Below the pieces are notes generated by a model. The model saw only the letters and a list, made by a program, of their open reading frames with translations. It searched no databases and was not told the origin of the DNA. Positions 44,770 through 52,539 of a DNA stretch of 64,000 nt are shown here, one piece after another. Position numbers and translations under genes: made by a program. Source of the stretch: an uncultured Acidiferrobacteraceae bacterium (GTDB lineage Bacteria; Pseudomonadota; Gammaproteobacteria; Acidiferrobacterales; SZUA-150); NCBI GenBank assembly GCA_913009895.1, contig CAJVXY010000002.1:1-64000 (forward strand). The letters run 5' to 3'. Numbering within the stretch: position 1 is the first letter of the stretch; every line of letters starts with the position of its first letter.

Positions 44770-46391
44770 CTAAATCAGCAGAAGCAATAGTGGAAACGCC
44801 AGCAGAAACAGCCGTAGACAATGATAATAATGAGATTGTCCAAACAGAAAACCCTGCTCGTGAGTTACCCGAGTGGTTACAAAAAATTGCCGAACCGATT
44901 GCCGGTGGTGCCGGAGAAGACCCGCGCTACTCCGATCGTTTTGGCGCGATTAAAACCGAGATCGACAAGCTCAGCGGCGCTGATTTCAAAGTCGTGATCG
45001 ACTCCTCTCGTGAATTATTACAGGAAGAAGGCAAGGATCTTCGCGTAGCCGGTTACCTGTTAATGGGTACATTATTTACCGAAGGTCTTAAAGGAATGGC
45101 CAATGCCCTGGAAAGTTACAACTGCATAATGGAAAATTTCTGGGATAATTGTTTTCCCACCCGTGAAAGTGGGCGCATGCAGTCCTATAACTGGTTAAAC
45201 AACGATCGAATGAGCAGTTACATCGGCCAGATCAATACCGACGCACTGGATTTGGAAGAACTGGAAATACTCAATATCAGCCTCGAACGGTTGCACAAAT
45301 TGGCAAGCCAGAAACTGGGCGCTGAGGCCAACAAGTGGAAGAGTCTTGGCGACTGGACGGCCAAGGCGCTGACTCAGAAAAAAGCGGCACAAGCAAAACT
45401 GGCGAAAGACCAGCAGGCCCAGGAAGAACGACTTAGCCAGGCCGCTTCGATAGACGGGGCCATAACAGATGGCAAGGCTGGTGAACTAATTTCAAAGTTG
45501 GCCGGTCATTTTCGTGATCAAGGCGAGCTTAGCCGTGCCATTGGGGTGCTGCGGGTTTACCGGTGGGGTAATTTAAAAACGCCACCTAATGAAAATGGTG
45601 TCACCCGTATTCCACCGCTGCGGCCAACAGCTTTGACCGAATTACAGTTATTACAAACAAATAGCGCAGCGCCAGCAGAAATATTTAATCAATGCGAGGC
45701 GTCGATAATGGAGCCGGGCGGGCAATGGAATATGGACCTGCAGTTTATTGCCTGTCACGCTTTGCAGGCCATGAAGGCGAACGATGCGGCGCAAATGCTT
45801 GAGAATGAGGTGTTTGGGCTAGTCAAACGGTGTCCAGAGTTGCAGGACTTGTGTTACGATGGCGGCATTTCATTCGCCGGAGCAGATGCTAAAGAGTGGT
45901 TAGACGAAATTGGCAGCTCACGAGAAGGGGGCGGTAGTCCGGAAGCTGGCGCAGTTCATACTGATGAAATAAAAAGCATTATAAAGGCGTCCCACAAAGA
46001 GGCCAAAGGCGGTAGTTTGTTAGAAGGGATTAATATCCTGAAACAATTGCCGGACGATAGTGGCAGAGAACGTTTTGTAAAACGCCTGGAAGAAGCACGT
46101 CTTTGTGCCAAGGCTAAGCAGCCTGAAATGGCAATGACCATACTTGAGGATATTGATAAAAATATTGAAAACAGGGAGTTAGCACAATGGGAACCAGCAC
46201 TTGCAATCGATACCTGGCGGTTACTAAGTACAGCAATCAAGCAACTGTTACCAAAGGCCGATGTTAGCCAAAAACCCCAACTCGAGAAAAAACTGAAAGA
46301 AATTCATGCCGCGGTCTGCAAAATCGACTTGCAGGAAGCGGTCCGCATGACGAGCCTGAAAAAGGCGAAAGGAGTACAAAATGGCAGATAG
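44766..46391 (+). CDS. tssA: T6SS cap/baseplate protein TssA
   Basis: TssA primes tail-tube/sheath polymerisation from the baseplate. The protein (541 residues from ATG 44766) has the ImpA N-terminal domain: PIAGGAGEDPRYSDRFGAIKTEIDKLSG, VAGYLLMGTLFTEGLKGMANALESYNCIMENFWDNCFPT. A long linker (KKAAQAKLAKDQQAQEER) and a helical C-terminal domain of about 300 residues follow. I use ATG 44766, which overlaps the tagF stop by four bases. ATG 44754 is in frame and also possible. Confidence 0.92.
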   Translation: MTKSAEAIVETPAETAVDNDNNEIVQTENPARELPEWLQKIAEPIAGGAGEDPRYSDRFGAIKTEIDKLSGADFKVVIDSSRELLQEEGKDLRVAGYLLMGTLFTEGLKGMANALESYNCIMENFWDNCFPTRESGRMQSYNWLNNDRMSSYIGQINTDALDLEELEILNISLERLHKLASQKLGAEANKWKSLGDWTAKALTQKKAAQAKLAKDQQAQEERLSQAASIDGAITDGKAGELISKLAGHFRDQGELSRAIGVLRVYRWGNLKTPPNENGVTRIPPLRPTALTELQLLQTNSAAPAEIFNQCEASIMEPGGQWNMDLQFIACHALQAMKANDAAQMLENEVFGLVKRCPELQDLCYDGGISFAGADAKEWLDEIGSSREGGGSPEAGAVHTDEIKSIIKASHKEAKGGSLLEGINILKQLPDDSGRERFVKRLEEARLCAKAKQPEMAMTILEDIDKNIENRELAQWEPALAIDTWRLLSTAIKQLLPKADVSQKPQLEKKLKEIHAAVCKIDLQEAVRMTSLKKAKGVQNGR

Positions 46392-46902
46392 TTTTCAGAA
46401 TGAAATACCGAAAGCACGAGTCAACATCACATTAGATGTAGAGACTTATGGCTCAAAAAAGAAACTGGAATTACCACACAAAACATTGGTGCTCGGTGAT
46501 TTCAGTATGTCAAAAAAAGCCAGGCGGGTAGGTGAGCAGGAGCGGATTAATATTGATAACAACAATATTGAACAGGTCATGAAGGACCTGGCGCCCACAG
46601 TTAATTATGCTGTTCCAAATAAAGTTGCTAACGATGGTAGCGAGATCAAGGTTGACTTAACCTTTGAAGGATACAAATCTTTCCATCCAGAGCAAATTGC
46701 CAAACAAATTCCTGAATTATCAGGCATGTTGGCCATGAGAAATTTGCTCAAGGACTTGAAATCAAACTTGCTTGATAACACGGGCTTCCGCAAGGAGCTT
46801 GAAAAAATTGTCAAGAATCAACCGGAGCTTGAAAATCTCAAAAAAGAACTTGAAGGGATTGCTCCAATTGCCGCTAAAGAAAAAGACGAAGTGGCTGAGT
46901 AA
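46381..46902 (+). CDS. tssB: T6SS contractile sheath small subunit TssB (VipA)
   Basis: TssB pairs with TssC to build the contractile sheath. The 173-residue protein has PKARVNITLDVETYGSKKKLELPHKTLVLGDF at its start and the DLTFEGYKSFHPEQIAKQIPEL core, then a helical end that contacts ClpV and TssC. The start overlaps the end of tssA by 11 bases, and tssC follows after 88 bases. Confidence 0.96.
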   Translation: MADSFQNEIPKARVNITLDVETYGSKKKLELPHKTLVLGDFSMSKKARRVGEQERINIDNNNIEQVMKDLAPTVNYAVPNKVANDGSEIKVDLTFEGYKSFHPEQIAKQIPELSGMLAMRNLLKDLKSNLLDNTGFRKELEKIVKNQPELENLKKELEGIAPIAAKEKDEVAE

Positions 46903-46990
46903 AGGTATAACCGACTAATTTCGAAAAGATTAAAACCGTTTGTTCACAGGTCTTAAATAAATGAGACCTGCTTGAAGGAGGAAGTAAATT

Positions 46991-48526
46991 ATGGCCAAAG
47001 CAAGCACAAAAGCAAAACCCAAGCAGTCGGTCGCTGCTAAAGACAGTAGCGACAGCGTCTATGAGCGTTTATGCGAGAAAATTGATATTAAGCCGCTTAG
47101 CTCCAGCATTACGATTGATTCGTTTAGCGATGCAAAGCAAATGGCGGATGCGCCTTATGAAGAAAGACTTACTGCGGCCATTAATGTTTTTCTGGAAATG
47201 GTTAGCAGGGCAGGAACTTCAGTTGATCGCATCGACCGAAACCTGCTGGATATGTACATTGCCCAGATAGACAATACCCTTAGCAAACAGCTTGATGAAG
47301 TGATGCATCATGAAAAGTTTCAGGAAATTGAATCTTCATGGCGCAGTTTAAAATTTCTGGTTGATCGTACTGATTTTAGATCAAACTGCAAAATTGAGTT
47401 GCTTGATATTTCAAAAGAGGATCTTCAGGACGACTTTGAAGAAGCCCCTGATACAACCCAGGCGGGATTATTCAAACACGTTTATATCCAGGAATATGAT
47501 ACGCCGGGTGGAGAGCCTATCACGTCAATGGTCTCAAACTTCTCGTTTGATAATTCTCCCCGGGATATTGGCATGTTGAGCGAAATCGCCAAGGTTTCTG
47601 CTGCTGCCCATTGCCCGTTTTTAGGGGCAGTTGGTGCCAGTTTCTTTGGCAAAAAAGATATGTCTGAGGTAGTTGGTGTCCATGACTTAACCAACTATAT
47701 GGATAGATCAGAATTTTTACGCTGGAAATCCTTCCGCGAATCTGACGATGCCCGTTATATTGGCCTGGTAACGCCACGCTTTTTGTTACGTATGCCTTAT
47801 GGCACAGACAGTAATCCAATACGTGAATTTAATTACGAAGAAACCGTTCGTGATGAAAAGTCGGAAAAATACTTATGGGGCAATGCCAGTTTTGCATTTG
47901 CGGCAAACATGGCCCGGAGTTATAAGGAAAACGGCTGGTGTGTACAGGTTCGTGGCCCGCAATCAGGTGGTAAGTTAGAGAACCTGCCAATTCATACTTA
48001 TGATGTAGGTCGTGGCAAACAAGCCAAGATTCCAACAGAAGTATTGTTGCCAGAGACGCGTGAATTTGAATTCGCTGATCTGGGCTTTATCCCACTGAGT
48101 TATTACAAGAACAGTGATTATGCCTGTTTCTTTTCTGCTAACTCAGCACAAAAACCAACCGAATATGACAGCAAGGAAGCCACGGCGAATAGTCGTATTA
48201 ATTCCCGTTTACCGTACATATTCCTGGTGTCCAAGATAGCTCATTATCTGAAAGTACTGCAACGCGAAAATATTGGCTCCAATAAACCGCGTCAGGCGCT
48301 TGAGGAAGAGTTGAATATTTGGGCACAAACCCTTGTTACAGAAATGAAGGACCCTGATCCGGCGCTGATATCAAAACGTCCATTACGCAAGGCCAATGTA
48401 TCTGTCCAGGAAATTCCGGAGAACCCTGGATTTTACAAAGTTAGTTTGGCTGTTATGCCACATTTCCAGATTGAAGGCATTGATGTGAGTTTGTCTCTTG
48501 TTGCCCAGTTACCCAAAGGAAAATAG
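46991..48526 (+). CDS. tssC: T6SS contractile sheath large subunit TssC (VipB)
   Basis: The 511-residue sheath subunit has ESSWRSLKFLVDRTDFRSNCKIELLDISKEDLQDDFE and GMLSEIAKVSAAAHCPFLGAVGASFFG, both diagnostic. The C-terminal part has QEIPENPGFYKVSLAVMPHFQIEGIDVSLSLVAQLPKGK. GAAGGAGGAAG precedes the ATG and indicates strong translation. It forms the TssBC sheath around the Hcp tube. Confidence 0.97.
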   Translation: MAKASTKAKPKQSVAAKDSSDSVYERLCEKIDIKPLSSSITIDSFSDAKQMADAPYEERLTAAINVFLEMVSRAGTSVDRIDRNLLDMYIAQIDNTLSKQLDEVMHHEKFQEIESSWRSLKFLVDRTDFRSNCKIELLDISKEDLQDDFEEAPDTTQAGLFKHVYIQEYDTPGGEPITSMVSNFSFDNSPRDIGMLSEIAKVSAAAHCPFLGAVGASFFGKKDMSEVVGVHDLTNYMDRSEFLRWKSFRESDDARYIGLVTPRFLLRMPYGTDSNPIREFNYEETVRDEKSEKYLWGNASFAFAANMARSYKENGWCVQVRGPQSGGKLENLPIHTYDVGRGKQAKIPTEVLLPETREFEFADLGFIPLSYYKNSDYACFFSANSAQKPTEYDSKEATANSRINSRLPYIFLVSKIAHYLKVLQRENIGSNKPRQALEEELNIWAQTLVTEMKDPDPALISKRPLRKANVSVQEIPENPGFYKVSLAVMPHFQIEGIDVSLSLVAQLPKGK

Positions 48527-48709
48527 CAGGTTTAATTCTAACCAGTATTAGACTTGATAACAGGAAACAAAAACAAGTTTTAGTATTAAAGTTTGATGTA
48601 GTAACGTAAGTAAAGTAAGTGAAGCCGGATAAGGGTTTAGGCCTGGATCGGCAAGGATAGCCCAACTTCTGGGTTTTTAGTTTTTTTTAATTTTTAATGG
48701 AGGTATACC

Positions 48710-49201
48710 ATGGCAATTCCCGCATATATGAAGTTAACCGACGATCAGAACTCCGAGATCGCTGGCGGCGTCCAGATCGCTGGCCGCGAGGGTACTGTAG
48801 AAGTGTTATCGTTTGATCACTCTGTACGCATTCCAACAGATCCACATTCAGGCGCGTTAACTGGAACACGTAAACATGAGTCCCTGAAAATTCTGAAGAA
48901 ATTTGATTCAGCTTCACCATATTTATACAAGGCTTGTTGCACAGGACAGACACTGAAGAAAGTTACAATAAGCTGGTATGAAATTAATGATAGCGGTAGT
49001 GAAATGGAATATTTCACCCATGAGCTTGAAGATGTCAAGGTCACCTCAGTGAGCCCTATCATGCATAATGTGAAAGATATCGATAAAGAACGCTATCCGC
49101 ACCTGGAAGAAATCTGTCTGAGATATGCCACGATTAAGTGGATATATAAAGATGGCGGCCTGGAATATAGCGATTCCTGGAACGAAAAGGCTGACGCCTG
49201 A
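48710..49201 (+). CDS. hcp: T6SS tube protein Hcp (TssD)
   Basis: The 163-residue Hcp forms the hexameric rings of the inner tube. It begins AIPAYMKLTDDQNSEIAGGVQIAGREGTVEVLSFDHSVRIP, then HESLKILKKFDSASPYLYKACCTGQTLKKVTISWYEINDSG, the usual Hcp core. TGGAGGTATACC before the ATG is an excellent ribosome site. It stands apart from tssC (183 bases) and tssE (72 bases), with a hairpin after it. This suggests that Hcp can be made in excess of its neighbours, as needed for tube building. Confidence 0.96.
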   Translation: MAIPAYMKLTDDQNSEIAGGVQIAGREGTVEVLSFDHSVRIPTDPHSGALTGTRKHESLKILKKFDSASPYLYKACCTGQTLKKVTISWYEINDSGSEMEYFTHELEDVKVTSVSPIMHNVKDIDKERYPHLEEICLRYATIKWIYKDGGLEYSDSWNEKADA

Positions 49202-49218
49202 TAAGAATGGATATTGTG

Positions 49219-49237
49219 CGCCCTTGTTTCAAGGGCG
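49219..49237 (+). terminator. Hairpin after hcp, attenuator or mRNA stabiliser
   Basis: CGCCCTT (49219-49225) and AAGGGCG (49231-49237) form a perfect 7-bp stem with a 5-base loop, 18 bases after the hcp stop. No T-run follows, so it is not a full terminator. It could slow 3' decay and give hcp a longer-lived message than tssE onward. Confidence 0.45.
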
Positions 49238-49273
49238 TGCTCTTATTCACTCTAACTCTTAAGAAGCACTGCG

Positions 49274-49705
49274 ATGTCATTTGCACTGTTTGATGTGCTT
49301 AGTGTCCGGTTTATGGACGGCCGTCCGGTCGACTCTGTAGACAAGCTCAATGCACAATCCAGGAGTATCCAGGATCACCTTGTCCGGCTGTTTAATGCAA
49401 GACAAGGCGTACTCCCGCATTTGCCAGATTATGGCCTGCCAGATTTAACCGCTGTTTATCAGCAAATGCCATATTCAATCAATGATCTTGTTGATTCAGT
49501 CAAAAAAACTGTTGAGAAATACGAGCCCAGGTTAAAACGGGTCAGGGTAACGGTAATGCCCGTAGAGGACACAGACTTTGTTATCCAGCTTGATATTAAT
49601 GGCAGCACCTGGGATGGCCATAAAGTTGCTTATCAAACTATGTTTGTTAGTGGCGGTGCTGCCCGGGTTTCTCAAGGCAAGATAAAGGCAACAAGTTATG
49701 CGTGA
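49274..49705 (+). CDS. tssE: T6SS baseplate protein TssE
   Basis: TssE is the gp25-like wedge protein of the baseplate. The 143-residue protein has LFDVLSVRFMDGRP, an IQDHLVRLFNARQGVLPHLPDYGLPDL segment and the gp25 C-terminal core RLKRVRVTVMP...FVIQLDINGS. Its stop overlaps the tssF start by eight bases. Confidence 0.93.
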   Translation: MSFALFDVLSVRFMDGRPVDSVDKLNAQSRSIQDHLVRLFNARQGVLPHLPDYGLPDLTAVYQQMPYSINDLVDSVKKTVEKYEPRLKRVRVTVMPVEDTDFVIQLDINGSTWDGHKVAYQTMFVSGGAARVSQGKIKATSYA

Positions 49706-51449
49706 ATATTTTGATGCAGAAATGCGACAACTGCATGAGGCCGCCCAGGAATTTGCACATGCATACCCGGAACAAGCCAGTCAGCTTAACCTTGATGCCA
49801 TCAAGGATCGTGATCCTTACGTGGAGCGATTACTGGAAGGCGTGGCATTTCTTTCTGCCCAAATTCGCCAAACCATTGACGATGACATCCCGGAGGTCAG
49901 CGAAGGCTTATTAAGCCTGATGTGGCCACATCTGCTGCGGCCCATGCCTTCCACAACAATAGTTGAATTTAACCCCCGCCAGGGCCAGCTTCAGCAAACC
50001 CAGATTTTACCAAAACATGCCAGTTTATTAGCTACTCCAGTTTCTATAAAAGCAAGTAATGGTACCCAGGAAAGTGTTACCTGTCGTTTTCGGACCGTCT
50101 ACCCGGTTGAACTTCAGCCAATCAGGCTTAAAAAGGTAACAGCAGAAGAACCGGCTACGGGCGGGACTTTATTTAAATATCATTTCAAGCTTGATCCCGG
50201 GGTAAAGGTAGACACACTGTCCCTTACACAATTAAAAATTTACCTCCATACGGATCCCAATATTGCCATGTTGCTTTACAAGGCATTGGTAGGTGGTACG
50301 CGTATGGTCCAGGTACGTTTTCCGGAAGAACCAACCCGGCAACCCTCACGGCTTGGCGGTCAGGAAATGGTGGTTGCCAGTCACCTGGATACAGATGAGT
50401 CACTTATCCCTTTAAGTGGGCAAAGTTTTTCAGGATTTCACTTGCTTCACGATTATTTTAGCTTTCGCGAGAAGTATCTATTTTTATCCCTGAAGGGTCT
50501 GGACCAGGTAACCTGGCCAGAGCGTTTACGCGAGTTTGAAATTGAGGTTTATTGCAACGAGATATTACCGCGCGATGTCAGTGTCAGTGCTGATATGTTC
50601 AAGCTCCATTGTTGTCCAGCAATTAATCTTTTTAAGCGCGCCTCAGAACCAGTTCGTTTAACCCAGCAACGCTATGATTATCCAGTGATAGCTGATTTTC
50701 ATTCAAGACAGGGCACAGAAGTATATTCAGTTGATGAAGTTGTTGGTATTGATGGTAAAACCGGTGACCGATTCGAATACGATCCTTTGTATTCATTCAA
50801 ACACGATCTTACGGGCAGGTATTTTTACGCCAGTCGCCGTGTTTTAGGTTCAGGTCGCCCGGAAACTTATATAACGGTCAGCGATGACGGCTCATTCAAG
50901 GAACAAACACTGTCATGTGAAATAACAGCGAGCAATGGCCATATTCCCAGGGCCAAGCTGCAAATTGGCAGTGTTAATACGCCGAGCGCAGATTTTCCAG
51001 GTTTTGTAAGTTTTGCAAACATCACACGACCAACGCGTATGCTGTTACCGCCGGATAGAGAAGCCTTTCAGTGGGCGCTAATTTCTCATATGGCAATGAA
51101 TTATGCATCGTTAAGTGACACAGATACCTTTCGGCGTCTCTTGTCGCTTTATGAGTGGTCGGCTGAGACGCCGAATCAAAGACGCATTGCCGGCCTGGAA
51201 ATTATATCCTGTAAACCCACAGAGCTGATTAAACGGGGCGCACTCATGCGAGGCATGGAGCTGGTTATTCGCATGGACGACAATTCATTCGGTTCAACCG
51301 CAGACAGTTACCTGTTTGGTACCGTCTTGCATAAATTCTTTTCCAGTTATGCAAATGTAAATTCTTTTATTAGTACACGCATTCAAACCCACCCAAGCAA
51401 CGAGGAGTTCGTATGGCAACCGACGTTCGGCGACGCCTCCCCGATTTAA
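49698..51449 (+). CDS. tssF: T6SS baseplate protein TssF
   Basis: TssF forms baseplate wedges with TssG and TssK. The 583-residue protein begins REYFDAEMRQLHEAAQEFAHAYPEQASQL, has DPYVERLLEGVAFLSAQIRQTIDDDIPE, WPHLLRPMPSTTIVEF and a GLEIISCKPTELIKRGALMRGMELVI end, all typical. The stop lies 37 bases inside tssG. Together tssE-F-G form a tightly overlapping unit. Confidence 0.95.
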   Translation: MREYFDAEMRQLHEAAQEFAHAYPEQASQLNLDAIKDRDPYVERLLEGVAFLSAQIRQTIDDDIPEVSEGLLSLMWPHLLRPMPSTTIVEFNPRQGQLQQTQILPKHASLLATPVSIKASNGTQESVTCRFRTVYPVELQPIRLKKVTAEEPATGGTLFKYHFKLDPGVKVDTLSLTQLKIYLHTDPNIAMLLYKALVGGTRMVQVRFPEEPTRQPSRLGGQEMVVASHLDTDESLIPLSGQSFSGFHLLHDYFSFREKYLFLSLKGLDQVTWPERLREFEIEVYCNEILPRDVSVSADMFKLHCCPAINLFKRASEPVRLTQQRYDYPVIADFHSRQGTEVYSVDEVVGIDGKTGDRFEYDPLYSFKHDLTGRYFYASRRVLGSGRPETYITVSDDGSFKEQTLSCEITASNGHIPRAKLQIGSVNTPSADFPGFVSFANITRPTRMLLPPDREAFQWALISHMAMNYASLSDTDTFRRLLSLYEWSAETPNQRRIAGLEIISCKPTELIKRGALMRGMELVIRMDDNSFGSTADSYLFGTVLHKFFSSYANVNSFISTRIQTHPSNEEFVWQPTFGDASPI

Positions 51450-52456
51450 TTCGCCGCCTGGCAGAAAACGGACCCGGTTATGACTTTTTTCAGGTCGTAC
51501 GAATACTCGAACGTGTCTGGGGCGCTATCGGAAAACGGGACAAGTCTTTTGAAGAAAAGGCGCGGTTTCGTCCGGCGCGTGAAATCGGATTCCCGGCTGC
51601 TGATATTAAACGCATCATCAGAAATGAAGAAAATGGTCGGCTTGATATCCAGTTAAATTTTATGGGGCTTTATGGCGTTGATGCACCGGTTCCCCACTAT
51701 TTTATTCAGACCGTTTTACGAAATGATGATGCTGGCGAGTCGACTCGTGCATTCCTTGATATATATAGTCACCGTACCTATGCGCTCCTGTATATGGCAT
51801 GGAAAAAATATCGGCCTGCTATAGATCTGGAGCAGGAAGACTCCAGGTATCGCCGTTACTTTTCAGCTTTATCCGGCCGGGACGAAGTGCCAGCGTCACT
51901 ATCGGCTTTACGCTTTTCCGGTTTATATGGGCGCCGTTTTCGCAGCGCGACTGGCCTGATGGGCATGGTTCGGGAAATTGTCGGGGCCCCTGTAAAGATC
52001 AGGGAATATGTGCCGCGTTGGGTGCAGGTAAGAAAACCGCTTGGTCTGGGCCAGGTGGATCAAGCTGGCCAGGCCATGGTGCTCGGTGATAATACCGTAA
52101 CTGGTGACCAGGTGCTGGACGTAGGTGGCAAGGTACATATTACAGTTGGCCCGGTTTCTTACACGACTGCCCAAAGGTTATTACCGATTCATGCCTACGG
52201 AAAAATGCTGGACAAACTAACGAATCAATATCTCGACAATATTATTGAGTATGACATGACCATTTTGGTAGCGGGTTCAACCGGTACTGCACCAACACTG
52301 GGTGATGATGGTTTACGCCTTGGCTGGCGTGCCTGGTTAGGCGAGGCTACCGGTGGTGAGTACCCAATCAATGTATCAGGGGGCGAATTTCAGGACAAAC
52401 ATGCCCATAAGAAAAATGAAGGGAGCAGTTCTCCCAGGCAAAAACAGGCGGCATAA
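51413..52456 (+). CDS. tssG: T6SS baseplate protein TssG
   Basis: The 347-residue protein begins with RRLPDLIRRLAENGPGYDFFQVVRILER and RFRPAREIGFPAADI, then FMGLYGVDAPVPHYFIQTVLR, the family's diagnostic core. GAGGAG lies before the ATG inside tssF. The Lys/Ser/Gln-rich C terminus (KKNEGSSSPRQKQAA) is disordered. An 83-base gap precedes clpV. Confidence 0.94.
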   Translation: MATDVRRRLPDLIRRLAENGPGYDFFQVVRILERVWGAIGKRDKSFEEKARFRPAREIGFPAADIKRIIRNEENGRLDIQLNFMGLYGVDAPVPHYFIQTVLRNDDAGESTRAFLDIYSHRTYALLYMAWKKYRPAIDLEQEDSRYRRYFSALSGRDEVPASLSALRFSGLYGRRFRSATGLMGMVREIVGAPVKIREYVPRWVQVRKPLGLGQVDQAGQAMVLGDNTVTGDQVLDVGGKVHITVGPVSYTTAQRLLPIHAYGKMLDKLTNQYLDNIIEYDMTILVAGSTGTAPTLGDDGLRLGWRAWLGEATGGEYPINVSGGEFQDKHAHKKNEGSSSPRQKQAA

Positions 52457-52539
52457 ACTAATAGTAAAAATTCTTTTGATGTAATACTGAATAAGTTATC
52501 AGGTAGATTATTAAAAATATTATTTAACGGAATATACAA

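Noticed and set aside
48628-48709. Possible terminator upstream of hcp (CCCA/TGGG stem followed by T-rich sequence)
   Set aside because: The stem is only four base pairs and the T-rich stretch is part of a generally AT-rich leader; too weak to call.
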